From positions 41,627,155 through 41,691,154 of the forward strand of contig CM066994.1 of the NCBI GenBank assembly GCA_033977485.1: DNA of 64,000 nt, written 5' to 3'. This stretch comes from Hydrangea macrophylla (taxonomy: Eukaryota; Streptophyta; Magnoliopsida; Cornales; Hydrangeaceae). The first letter of the stretch is position 1, and each line of letters begins with the position of its first letter. Positions 1-9,923 of this stretch are shown here, piece after piece. Under the pieces are notes generated by a model that worked only from the letters and a program-made list of their open reading frames with translations, made no database searches and was not told where the DNA came from. The position numbers were made by a program, and so were the translations under genes.

Positions 1-958
1 AAGAAAAACAAAGGGATAGAGAAGAATAGACGTGTGAAAAGATGATACCGGAGAGGGAGTATTTTTTCGGAAACATTAAATGAGGAGAGAGAAACTGTCA
101 GGTTAGTAGATAATTTATACAACCCCAATTCAGTGTAAAATTATACTTATTTCAGAGTGGCCCTATTTCTGAAAACCATAAATATTATACTTACGAGTGT
201 CATATGCAAATTTCAGGGGGGGCCTGGGTCCACCCTAGACCACGTGTGCGTCCGCCCCTGAGAACATGTATAAAACAATGCACTTTTGGACAGCCACTCC
301 CGCACCCTTGATTGTTAACAAATGGGCGAATCCCTCGAACCCGCACCAGTGCTTCAATGGTTTTAACCGATGTCATTTTTTAGACTGTTCGAAGATTAAG
401 CATGTGTTGTTTTTATTTGAAAGTCAATCATTTTTGGAGTTGCTTTTACATTGTCAAGCTCCGTTGAGTTCGACGTAAAATGTTTCAGCTGAAAATGTTC
501 TTCATGTAAAATACTAAAATCTTACATGAATAAATTTTGTTACTCTTAAAATATTTTCCCAGCGTATTTTCCTGTGCTTGTTCGACACTTGGAAAGTTTA
601 TTACAATTTACAAGTAATAAAACTATGCACTTTTGGACACTTTGACAAGAAAAAGTATAGTATATTAGTACTATCTTGCATTAATATTGGTATAAAGGAC
701 CATCTAAGAATCAAAATATGTGTTCATATGTACTTTTATATGCACAAAAACACTTTGCTTAGATCCATATATATATATATATATATAGATTACTTGTAAC
801 TGTTGTTCATTTTCCTGAACACTTTAGTTTTGTAAAACATTGAACTAGCATCCACTTTCTGGAAATGTTTTAAGTCAAAACAAACAGAGCATTAAAATAT
901 GTGAATTTGCATTACGAAATTTATTCAAAATTTAAGTCAAATGAAATTGCCATTGCAG
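1..958. other. Region upstream of the FBD exon, no gene recognised
   Basis: No convincing coding exon was found on either strand. Positions 223-236 carry a 14-base motif (CCTGGGTCCACCCT) that occurs in reverse complement at 6007-6020. It is followed at about 245-261 by GTGCGTCCGCCCCTG, which looks like the terminal sequence of a hAT-type element (family ends often read CAGGGGCGGA). The other end of that element was not identified. A TA microsatellite lies at about 767-787. If the downstream FBD exon belongs to a functional gene, its earlier exons lie left of the window or have been lost. Confidence 0.4.
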
Positions 959-1282
959 TGGTTTGGATTGAGTTTTACTGGTTATTGCGATTTAGAGAAG
1001 TATTGGACATCCACAGAGAGCATATTATTCCCGTGTCTCCAGCGGAAATTAAAAATCTTCAAGTGTGTTGGCTCTAATGGAAGGGAGATCGAGCATCTAT
1101 TTCCATTTTTGGAATTTCTACTTAAGAATGCACTTGTGTTGCAGAAGATGGTGATCAGTACGCGAAATGTTGGTGGTGGTGAACATTCGTGTTGTGAGTC
1201 GAAGGAATTACTAAAAGTGGCTCGAAAATTGTTGAGCTGCCCAAGATCCTCTCAGAAGGCAGTGGTTATGTTTACAGAGTGA
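959..1282 (+). CDS. Terminal exon of an F-box/FBD-type protein (partial gene)
   Basis: The translated segment matches the C-terminal FBD domain of plant F-box/LRR/FBD proteins. Recognisable pieces in order are EKYWTSTES..FPCL, GREIE, FLLKNALVLQKMVIS, and near the end KLLSCPRSSQKAVVMF, followed by a TGA stop. Family members are usually substrate adaptors of SCF ubiquitin ligases; the FBD domain itself has no defined catalytic role. The exon is taken to begin after the acceptor ATTGCAG at 952-958, because the family normally has an intron near here and the upstream in-frame residues look non-conserved. No F-box or LRR exon was found in 1-958, so this is either a gene entering from the left or an orphan exon. 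The domain call is fairly sure; whether the gene functions is not. Confidence 0.7.
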   Translation, partial: WFGLSFTGYCDLEKYWTSTESILFPCLQRKLKIFKCVGSNGREIEHLFPFLEFLLKNALVLQKMVISTRNVGGGEHSCCESKELLKVARKLLSCPRSSQKAVVMFTE

Positions 1283-1544
1283 TCATATTCAGAATCCTAG
1301 TTTATATGTGTATACCATTGCATATGTTAAGTTCATTGGGATTGTTTAAGGTTTTTATACCTGTGACCAACTGAATTTACGAAAGCTTTTGATGACTATG
1401 TCACTATTGTTTTCTCTTAGCCATATTCAGAACCCCGCGGGTCAGCGGCACAGCCCGCATGTTCTTTTAGGCTAAAACCATGTTCACTGGGTAAGTTCAC
1501 TCAACTCTATTAAGAGCCTCACCGTATATATTTATATACATATA

Positions 1545-1944
1545 CTAGTTGGAGCCGCGCGTTGCGCGGAAAACTTAATTATGTCGTTTCGTGTGGTTAA
1601 GTGGTTGTTAAAAGTGTATAATAAGATGTTAAAACGGTTAAATAGGAAATTGTAAATGTAGTTATTTTATCTAAAACTCTTCCTACGGAAGAAGTTGATA
1701 ATTCTATCTATCTTAGAAATGAGTAGTAAAGGGATTAATAAAGCACCACTAAAAATATATGACACAAGTAGGGTATTTTCCCTAAAAAAAAAAGGACATA
1801 AATGTATTTTTAGACCTTAATTGATATTCAATATATCCTTACGACGATAGATAGATGTATAAGTAATTATGGTGTAGTGAAGAACAAAAGAGGAAGTTCA
1901 TATTTTTTGACGTACTAACTTATTCCCTCATATAGTACAATAGA
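1545..1944 (-). mobile_element. Short non-autonomous Helitron
   Basis: Read on the minus strand, the element starts with TCTATTGTACTATATGAGGG and ends with a GC hairpin (CCGCGCAACGCGCGG), six spacer bases and CTAG. The flanks are A (5') and T (3'), as expected for Helitron insertion between A and T without target duplication. It is 400 bp long and has no coding capacity, so it would depend on a RepHel protein supplied elsewhere. The 3' end is clear; the 5' end is the best TC candidate. Confidence 0.65.
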
Positions 1945-2479
1945 TATATATAAACTTTTCTTCAATTTGAGTGTTGATCAACAATTTTAGCTCCGCCCTC
2001 CTTAAAAACAGTGGGCAAAGTACCTAATTGTCAAAGTGTTTTCCTTCTAAAGATATAATGGATTTTGGAAAAGTTAATCTACTTCATGGGTAAAATAACC
2101 ATTTCATAATGAACAATAAGCCTCAGTCATCTTATAAATAAACTACAATAATATTACAAAGGAACCTAAAGTGACATTTAGCAAGAACTCTTATTGTACA
2201 TTCAAGAATGAGCACAATGATGTCCTCTATTGCACCTATGTTGTAGGATAACATTACCCAATCTATACATACAAAAATATACATACACATGCTATGCGTG
2301 AAGCTCCCGTAAGCACTGGGCTTTTAAGTCTAAAAAAACCGTTGGTCAGCGGAGCGGCGGGTTAACGGGGCGGCCTACGATTTTTTTAGGCTTAAAAGCC
2401 CAATGCGCACTGGAGCCAGATTCTCTAAGCTATATTCGATTTAACACTAAACTGCATGAATCTACAAACATATAGGCAA
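1945..2479. other. Intergenic space between FBD exon and BAP31-like gene
   Basis: AT-rich sequence without a recognisable gene. It contains the fold-back element at 2313-2406 and the probable 3' UTR of the minus-strand BAP31-like gene, whose stop codon is at 2480-2482. No further structure was seen. Confidence 0.4.
2313..2406. repeat. Fold-back element with 27-bp arms
   Basis: Left arm 2313-2339 and right arm 2379-2406 are near-perfect inverted complements (GCACTGGGCTTTTAAG... against ...CTTAAAAGCCCAATGC) around a GC-rich loop of about 40 bp (GTCAGCGGAGCGGCGGG). A diverged half copy (GGTCAGCGG ... TTCTTTTAGGCTAAAACC) lies at about 1437-1498, on the other side of the short Helitron. It probably represents a small MITE family. 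It lies within or just beyond the 3' UTR of the BAP31-like gene and would form a strong hairpin in that transcript. Confidence 0.55.
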
Positions 2480-4697
2480 TTAGTGCTGGTAGATTGGCCT
2501 CCTGTGTCTGGGTGATGATATTGCACAACTGCAACTAAAGATAGACTGATGACTCTCATTTGTACTTTGCACTTCATTGGACAAACCCAGTTCTCTACTA
2601 TTACTAGATGTTCCAATTCCACTGTTCATGACCCATCCAGTTTTTTGATTATCTTCCAGCAATCTTTCGTCAATCAATTCCAACTGGTTCATAAGGGTTT
2701 GATTGTACTCGAGCAAGCGATCATATTCTATATGAAATCCTTCAGATTGCTCTCTTAAAGCCGATACATAACCTTGTGCGGTCTTGGCCTTGTTTGCCCT
2801 TGCCTCGAATTCGGATTCCAGTTTCTTGATCTTTGATTTAAGTGTATCAATCTCTTTCTTCAAAGCCTTGCTATGATGTGCAGTTTGAAGTTTTCTCTCA
2901 GCAAGTTGTTTCTCATCTTCGACAATGATCTTATCGAGTAAATTGCACTCTTTTATGTTCTGGTGGAGTATATCTATCACCATTGAAAGGAACAGCAAAC
3001 ATCCTGCAATAAAATGAACTCCGTTAAATGGAAAATACAGCCGAGTGCAACAAGCTTTATAATAAGCATCACGTAATTGTAAACGCAAACGTCAGTAAGC
3101 ATTTATAGGTTGGTGCATCAAGTCAAACTTACTCCAAAATGAGTTTATTGAAAAGAAAATGTTTGATTTTCACATGGCTAAGTTAATAATCTCAACCATG
3201 AAGTAAACATAGTGACCGATAGAGATACCATATGAGTTTAGGACTGTAAAAGGTTCACATTAAAAACACAAACGAAAAGAGAACAAGATGGAAAACTAAT
3301 TCCCTCGTATTTTCCTTTATGCTTAAATAACATTAAAAATTTCTAAAATATCATTGTAAAAAATTACTAATAAAGAAAGGGAAATGACTCGAGACGTTCC
3401 AAATGTTTAATTTATTTCTCAACTTATTCTCTTTTCCTTCCTATTTTCCTCATCGTTTTCCTTGTCACCAAATTGCTTTCTTTTCTTTTCCCTCATCAAA
3501 TCCAAAAACAAAACAAAGCCTTATGAAAACCAAAAGAGTGTCTTTTCACCTAGATTTAACTTCTCCGAATGTTCATCTTCTCGTGGAAAGAAGCAAGTTA
3601 CCGCCCTCTAAATAGACAATCATATGTCAACAACTTGCAGAGAAGTGCAGAAAGAATAGATACAAGCATATGTCCTAAAATAAACCCTTCATAATGATAT
3701 GTATTAATGGCTCAAGGTAACTAGAAACCGAAAATAGAAGGGGCATAATGAAGTATAGTTTTGAAACTAAAGGGCCACACCAACTACTTGATATTAGAAA
3801 CATGTTCACATTGATATTGATGATTACTGAAATCTAAGCTTCTATAACGGCACCATTTTCTTTGCGGAAGAACACATCCATTTTTTCATATGAGATTTTC
3901 AAGACTCTGATTCCATATCTACTGCCAGTCTGCCACAGAGGGGAAGTTCTTTAACAAGTTACCCTATGAAGTCAAATATTCTATTACTCAGATATGGAAA
4001 CGTGTGTGGAGCTTAAGGCTCTGTTTGGTTCATGGATTTAAGGGAAAGGAAAAAAGAAAACACAGAGGAAAACACTTCTTTCGTTTGATTAACAAGTAAA
4101 ACAAGGAGAAAAGTAGGAAGGAAAAGAAAATATAAATTAGAATTTGTGAGTTTTGTGCTCACTTCCCAACCTTTTTTCTTGAACTTCTATTATCTACAGA
4201 AATTTTTTAAATCAAAACAAATGGAGCCCAAGTGAAAACTATTTTCATTTTCCTTTTCCTTTTCTAAATCCGCAAACCAAAACAGGCCCAGGTATTTTGC
4301 TGACCAGCCATCATTTTTGTTCTTACCAACAAAAACACAACCAACAGGGAAAAAACACCACCGAATAAAAGAATGAGGACATACACACTTAATTAAGAAG
4401 TTTATCTCGTATAGAATACATAGGCAAAAGATCTCGTATACATTACAAGTATGCGAAGCTTTATATAGATAGGCACACCATCATAGCTTCCTCGTTCTAT
4501 AGTCATCTAGATCATCCAAGGACACATCCATATTTTGCAACTCTAAAAGGAACAGATGTAGGTCACGTATATATTGTTCAACTATATAGCCAACTGGGGG
4601 CAGTGGTAGATGCCTTTTCAACTCTACCAATACAATAAAAAAAAAAAAACTCTACCGCGGATCAAACTGGAATTTCATGCTTACACACATACTCACT

Positions 4698-4732
<35 letters not shown>

Positions 4733-6702
4733 GTATACGAGAAGCATGCTTGAAGAATGCCTCGGCCAACCAGATAAGAAAAGAAAAAAAAAAATTCCAT
4801 CTAATCTTCACAAAGAAAGATGAAAGTTCCAAGTCAAATGAAGAATGTCTTCCAAAGTTGGTTGTTTATAGGGGAATTGGAAACTTCTGAAAGGGCATAA
4901 ACTTTTCACGCATATAGGACAATAAACAATTGGTTCTACACACTCGAGAAATGAAGCTGAAAGATCGTTATATAATTGAGTTGTTCACCATTCACATTCA
5001 CCTTCTAGCATTAAATTCTTGGTCAATGCAAAACTCGTCAGATTAACAATGTGACAAACCAGATTATTCAATTATAGCTAGACACAATCGCATTGCAAAA
5101 CTCCGTGAACACACATGTTGGGGCTTGGTTACTATATAATGCTATCGATCTATCTATCTACTAGCTGATCATAAATGTAATTATGCAAAACTTTTTAAAC
5201 TGTAGCTCTATTAAAGCTAAGAAAAATAAAACTTTCTCAAATTACGGTAATTCTAAGCCTAGTAGGGATGGATCGGTAGCAAAAGAGGGGGAGGGGGGGG
5301 GGGGGGGGGGGGGGGCAATAGATAATAGCCAAGGGGAGGTCGTTTCCGCTCGGAGATTTGTTAAAAGTTTACGCCAAATAGGGATGAAGTAGTCACTTAA
5401 AAAGTATTGGCTTTTAAGAGAGAGAATTTACGTTCACTTCACTCCTAGTAACAAATCAAAATTTCTGTCCAAATGCACTTTTATTCAGAAATCTCCCACT
5501 CCCTCTTTTTTTCATAGTGATCCAAAGTCTCTTCACCATGTCTCACCTTTTTCTATATTCTGTTTTCCCAATCCCAATCCCTATTCAGAACTCTATAAAT
5601 CACATCATCATTGTTGTTAGTCTTTCACTTATACAAATCTACTAAAAAAAATGTGGGTTCGTCAACGAGGATGGACCTTTAGTCATGTTTGACAAACTTG
5701 TTTAATTGTGTTTTAATCCCCTATTAAAACGTCTTCTCCAAACTAAGGACCCTTAGTGATTGGACGGTCAGAATCACATTCTCATATATAAGCCAACATG
5801 CTCCCTAAAGCACGACCCAAGCAAAAGAGGGTGATAATAAATGAACATGATCACCACTCACCAGATCCAATTTCCCTGCTAACTGCATACCAATCGCAAC
5901 ACTCAATTGACACGAAACATCCAGTACTTAAACTTAAAGTTACCAAATGCGGAGTGAAAGCCATGTTTGATGATTCATTAAACTTTAAGTAATATTAGAG
6001 AATACAAGGGTGGACCCAGGATTTTGGATTGGGGTGGGCTGGAAATACAGATAATAGTGGGCCCATAATGCGTTCAGGGCATCATTTGAATATTTGTAGC
6101 AAGAATGTTATAGTTTTGCTATGTGAGGTATTCTGGCCATTTTGAGAGTTGAGATATTTGTTCTTATAAGCCTCTACTCTGGCCCCTTTGAAGTTTCGCT
6201 CCTATGTGCGTATTATCATTTTTTTTTTCCATTAACAAGGGGGGTTGGTTGTTGATTGTAATATGTAAAGTTCAAGCTAAGGTTAACAAATTCGATTGGA
6301 CTACACTAAAGAAGCAATGCTTTATCCCCAGACTCGCCAGTTCAACCGGTTTCGTCAAATTGTCCAGTTTTCAAAACATTGCTAAAAAGTGAGAGAAAAA
6401 TGAGTTGGACCAAATATTATGGAAGAAAAAGTATTGGGCCAAATATTTAGGGCCTGTTTGGTTGTACACAAAAATGGGAATCAATCTATTTAAAATAAGT
6501 CCATTTATATATGGGCCCATTTATAGGTGTTTGGTTGCCAAAATGAATCAATTACAAAAATCAACATATTTGGGCTTTCTAAACAAAATCAGAATTAAAT
6601 TTCACCTAAAACCTAAAATAGCATCATTTTAAATCATATCATTCTTGCCCCGATAGTGTCTCACTCTCACGACCCCATCATCTTCACTCTCTCTCTCTCT
6701 CC

Positions 6703-6741
<39 letters not shown>

Positions 6742-8149
6742 CATACATATACAAACCAACCTCTCCCAACTGTTTCGATGCGATTGAGACCAAAAAGGTG
6801 AGATAATTTCTTAATTTCCAGTTTATATATATATACGTACATACATACACGTGTATGATGTTTGCATGTCAGGGGCTCTGAAATGGGTATGTGATTTTTG
6901 TTGCACAACTTGGTTTAAGTGTTTTGAGAATTTCAAATAAAGCAATTTATTTTAGTTTATGGCAGGTGTGTACCAAAATTTTAATAAAATTATATGTTCA
7001 GGAAAAAAAAAAAAAAAAAAAGATTGTTCTTTTTACTTTTGTGTGCAAAAGATTTCACAATGGGGGTTGGATAATGTAATGGTTTTTAAATTAGATATTT
7101 TTCGACTTTAATTGTGACCAAAACACATCTTGGCCCCTCTAAATACAATTTCCCGTTGGAGATGCTCTAAGGCCACAAGGCATTACATTCCACTTGATGC
7201 AACAAATTTGACCACCAGATTACAGTTAGACACAATCGCATTGCAAATCTGCATAAACACACTCAGATGTGTACGTGTATTAATGCACAAAGATATGTAT
7301 GTCTCTCCGTGTGTGTGAGGGGGTGTGTGTACGTATAGAAAGGAAAAAAGGGTCATATATGAATGAACATGATCACCAGAACCAATTTCCCAGCCAACCG
7401 CATACCAAGTGCAACTACACAGTTTATACAAAACATCAAATACCTAAACCCAATAAAAGTATGAAAATGGATAGAAGACGACACGGAATGGCTGACACGA
7501 CAAATCCTACAAAAACAGTGACACTGCACGAAAAGTGTCCCCGAAGTGTACAACACACGACACATAACGTTATTAGAAGTGTCTGTGCTTTCTTGCTTAA
7601 ACCTAAAGTTACCAAATGCGGAGTTAACAATAGGTTTGGTGATCCACTAAACTTAGACAAATTAAATGAGCAACCCTAGCAAGTCTCCTCTATAAGGCCA
7701 CAACTCACAAGGCAGCTAAATTCCAATAAATAGCACAATATTCAAAATTTCCTCTTCTTTTCCCCCAAATTTAGTAACTAACGAAACAAACCCTAATAAC
7801 AAAATCTTTAAAAAGATGCAAATAAAAGCGAAAATTGACAAAAAGATCAAAAATTTACCCTACCCGTAAGAGACCCAGTTATCAATTTCTCCACCATGAG
7901 GACCTGAACCGCCGGATTACCCAAATCGGCGTCCTTCAAACGGTGCCAAATCTTCAGAATACTGTAAACGTTGGAGATCAAGACTACGATTAGTGTCCAA
8001 TGGATGGTTTTCACTATAATCGAGGCCCTCCCTTGCTTCTTCAGATCATCCAATGCCGTAATTAGAACTTTTCTAATTGGGTTTTTGAAGGAAAGTGTTA
8101 GAATCACTGCCATTTCGGCAAATATTAGAGTAATTAGAAGCTGATTCAT
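2480..8149 (-). CDS. BAP31-like ER membrane protein, two exons
   Basis: Exon 1 is 8149-7864 and exon 2 is 3003-2480, giving about 269 residues. Exon 1 encodes MNQLLITLIFAEMAVI..., the N-terminal start typical of plant B-cell receptor-associated protein 31-like proteins. The donor is ACGG|GTAGGG (phase 1); the acceptor ATTGCAG|GAT restores the frame into CLLFLSMVIDILHQ. Three hydrophobic segments (about residues 2-20, 45-65, 93-112) are followed by a Lys/Glu-rich coiled coil (about 125-215) containing the conserved EGFHIEYDRLLE block. Relatives act in the ER membrane as cargo or chaperone and export factors. The tail beyond about residue 220 is longer than is usual for the family and shows no C-terminal dilysine signal; an unrecognised intron could change it. 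The start codon is chosen because the protein begins directly with the conserved membrane segment. Confidence 0.85.
4017..4289. mobile_element. MITE with GGCTCTGTTTGGTT-type inverted ends
   Basis: The left end GGCTCTGTTTGGTTCATGGATTTA and the complement of the right end (TGGGCCTGTTTTGGTTTGCGGATTTA) form imperfect terminal inverted repeats, followed inside by purine-rich GGGAAAGGAAAA and its counterpart TTTTCCTTTTCC. The 273-bp length and lack of coding sequence fit a MITE. The superfamily is not settled because no clear target duplication was seen. Confidence 0.6.
5058..5990. repeat. Intron duplication, copy 1
   Basis: Blocks here recur in the same order and orientation at 7208-7660. Examples are TAGACACAATCGCATTGCAA (5080-5099 and 7229-7248), the block beginning GAACATGATCACCA, and the block containing TACCAAATGCGGAGT. 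This copy has about 600 bp more between the shared blocks, including the G run at 5293-5315. It is probably an old segmental duplication inside the intron. Confidence 0.6.
5293..5315 (+). repeat. Poly-G tract (23 G)
   Basis: An uninterrupted run of 23 G, preceded by GAGGGGGA. On the transcribed strand of the BAP31-like gene this is a C run within intron 1. It is long enough to be an unstable homopolymer and to permit G-quadruplex formation. Confidence 0.8.
7208..7660. repeat. Intron duplication, copy 2
   Basis: Second copy of the blocks described at 5058-5990, shorter between the shared blocks and ending about 200 bp before the exon 1 donor. It has unique insertions, such as 7455-7580, relative to copy 1. 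The divergence indicates an old event. Confidence 0.55.
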
Positions 8150-8251
8150 CTTCTGAATGTAAAAAATGAAACCAAAATATGTGTTTTTAAGGGGAGGGGG
8201 AGGGGGGAGGGGGGGAGATAAATAAATAAATAAATGTATGTTTAATATATA

Positions 8252-9269
8252 GGATAAATTACACAACACCCCCAACTAGGACTCTTTTCCAAATACATCA
8301 ATAAACTATAAAACTCAAGTTTCTCAACAAATCGATCAACTATTGAATTATTTCACTAACACCCCTTCTAATAAAATTCTATCCAAAAAAGTAACATTTT
8401 TTTTTTTGTATCATGTGAACAATGTATGAATCAAAATACTAAAACATGATATTTAATTATCCCTCCTATGAACCGATTTAGGACAAAATTATCCATTGTT
8501 GCATACATAATTACCCTTTGTTGCAGGGGTGTGTTTTGGCCGAAATGGAACGGAAAGCAGTGCATTGGAAAATTTTAAAAAAATTTCGGAACACCAAAAT
8601 GTGTTCCAATTCTAATTCCGAAAATTCGAAATTTTCATTTTCCATTCCGATTATGAATTTTCAGAATTATTGGAAAATTTCAAAATTTTTAGAATTTTTT
8701 CATGAAAGCTATTAGCTTGGGACTAATGTGGTGGTAGCTTGAGACTAATTTATAGACTCACCTTCCTTATCTTGCTTCCTTGCTAATCGATATAGGACAA
8801 TTGTAAGGTAAGTTCGGAATATTTCAGAAAATTGTCGGAACAATTTGGAAAATATTTTTCGGAATATTTTTAGAATTTTCGGAAGTCTCAAAACAATTCC
8901 GATTCCAATCCGATTGTTTTCGGAATTCGGAATGCATTTTTAGTTTCCAAAATTGGAATTTTCCATAATAGAATCGGAATTTCCGTTCCAAGTTGTATCC
9001 CTACTTTGCTGTATACAAAATTGTAGCCAATTGTGCTCTAAAATGTTCAACACCTAAAAAGAGAAGCAAGAATGTCATGTTGTTAACACTTTCATATCAT
9101 GTGTTAGTAACATGACAAAAAAATATTCATTTTTTTGTACAACAACCTAAACGAAGGGTGTTAGTGAATAGTTGTAATAGTTGAGGGGTTAATTTGTTGA
9201 GTTTTATAGTTGTGAGGGATATTTGAAAAAAAAGGCGATAGTTGAGGGGGTGTTAGCGTAAATTACCCT
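8252..9269. mobile_element. MULE-type non-autonomous element upstream of the BAP31-like gene
   Basis: Long terminal inverted repeats of about 130 bp: the left begins AGGATAAATTACACAACACC, the complement of the right end begins AGGGTAATTTACGCTAACACC. Both continue through matching CTATAAAACTCAA and CACTAACACCC blocks. A 9-bp target duplication TTAATATAT flanks it exactly (8243-8251 and 9270-9278), the size expected for Mutator-like elements. It has no coding sequence. It sits 102 bp upstream of the BAP31-like start codon and so may supply or displace that gene's promoter. A hAT-type MITE is nested inside at 8524-9003. Confidence 0.85.
8524..9003. mobile_element. hAT-type MITE nested in the MULE-type element
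   Basis: The ends CAGGGGTGTG and TATCCCTA are inverted complements of the CAGGG hAT type, continued by GGAACGGAA and its counterpart TTCCGTTCC. The 8-bp flanks CTTTGTTG (8516-8523) and CTTTGCTG (9004-9011) form a target duplication with one mismatch. The interior consists of GGAAAATTTC/GAAATTTTCC-type short inverted motifs. Confidence 0.75.
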
Positions 9270-9329
9270 TTAATATATACAAACATACTAATCTAATATA
9301 TATATATATATATACATATATACAATCAG

Positions 9330-9494
9330 GCTCTAAATAGGGTGCCCTCTCTTTAATAAAGAAAGGGCCTCTGTTTTGGCCGTCGGATCGTATTTTTATT
9401 AATGACAATTTTGTCATTTTACAGTTTTTAAACACAATCCGACGGCCAAAACAGAGGTCCTCTCTTTAATAAAGAGAGGTGGCCCTCTTTAGAA
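9330..9494. mobile_element. MITE with about 60-bp inverted repeats
   Basis: CTCTAAATAGGGTGCC..., CTCTTTAATAAAG and CCTCTGTTTTGGCCGTCGGA on the left are mirrored on the right by TCCGACGGCCAAAACAGAGG, CTTTAATAAAGAGAGG and CCTCTTTAGA. The spacer is about 45 bp. The structure is a nearly complete hairpin. No coding sequence; the target duplication was not resolved because the flanks are TA-rich. Confidence 0.7.
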
Positions 9495-9588
9495 AATCTT
9501 TGTATATATATATATATATATATCTTATATTGAGCAACGGTATGAGTCCCACAAAGAAGTGATCCAAAAGGTAGGGAGTTTTTTTATT

Positions 9589-9773
9589 GAGTAATGCTAC
9601 AGACACAACACATTGCACAACACAAAAGCACAACAGGGTTTCAAATGCCTTGTACCTTGTGTTGTTTGAATTTTTCACACTTTTTTATGCACCATTACAC
9701 AGCACAGGGTACAGGCATTTAAAACCTTGTTATGCTTTGTGTTGTGCAATATGTTGTATCTGTAGCATTACTC
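9589..9773. mobile_element. 185-bp MITE with 9-bp target duplication
   Basis: Terminal inverted repeats GAGTAATGCTACAGACACAA and TTGTATCTGTAGCATTACTC continue inward (GTTGTGCAAT against ATTGCACAAC, TACCTTGTG and so on) over most of the length. The direct flanks TTTTTTATT at 9580-9588 and 9774-9782 are identical. The 9-bp duplication suggests a Mutator-like origin, although T-rich flanks weaken that argument. Confidence 0.75.
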
Positions 9774-9923
9774 TTTTTTATTTTCTTAACTTTAGATCTT
9801 ACCCCCTTATTCACACGAAATCTTTTCTACCCTTAGACCTGCATCATCTAATGGTCCAAAAAAAACCCCACATACATCACGTCTCTCTCTCTCCCCCTCT
9901 CTCTCTCTATATATATATATATA

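Larger units (their letters stand above)
3004..7863 (-). other. 4.86-kb intron of the BAP31-like gene
   Basis: The intron runs from donor GT at 7863-7862 to acceptor AG at 3005-3004. It contains a MITE (4017-4289), a CA/TA microsatellite (about 4695-4735), a 23-base G run (5293-5315), CT and TA microsatellites (about 6685-6742), an A run (about 7002-7020), and a pair of diverged direct repeats (5058-5990 and 7208-7660). A fragment starting CCTGTTTGGTTG at about 6454 resembles common plant MITE ends. No alternative exon was found inside it. Confidence 0.75.

Noticed and set aside
6007..6200. Possible hAT element beginning AGGGTGGACCCAGG
   Set aside because: The motif is shared with 223-236 but no matching opposite end or target duplication was found; left as a noted motif only.
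6629..6908. Short frames across the CT/TA microsatellite at 6685-6742
   Set aside because: They encode low-complexity Tyr/Ile and Arg/Glu runs produced by the microsatellite.
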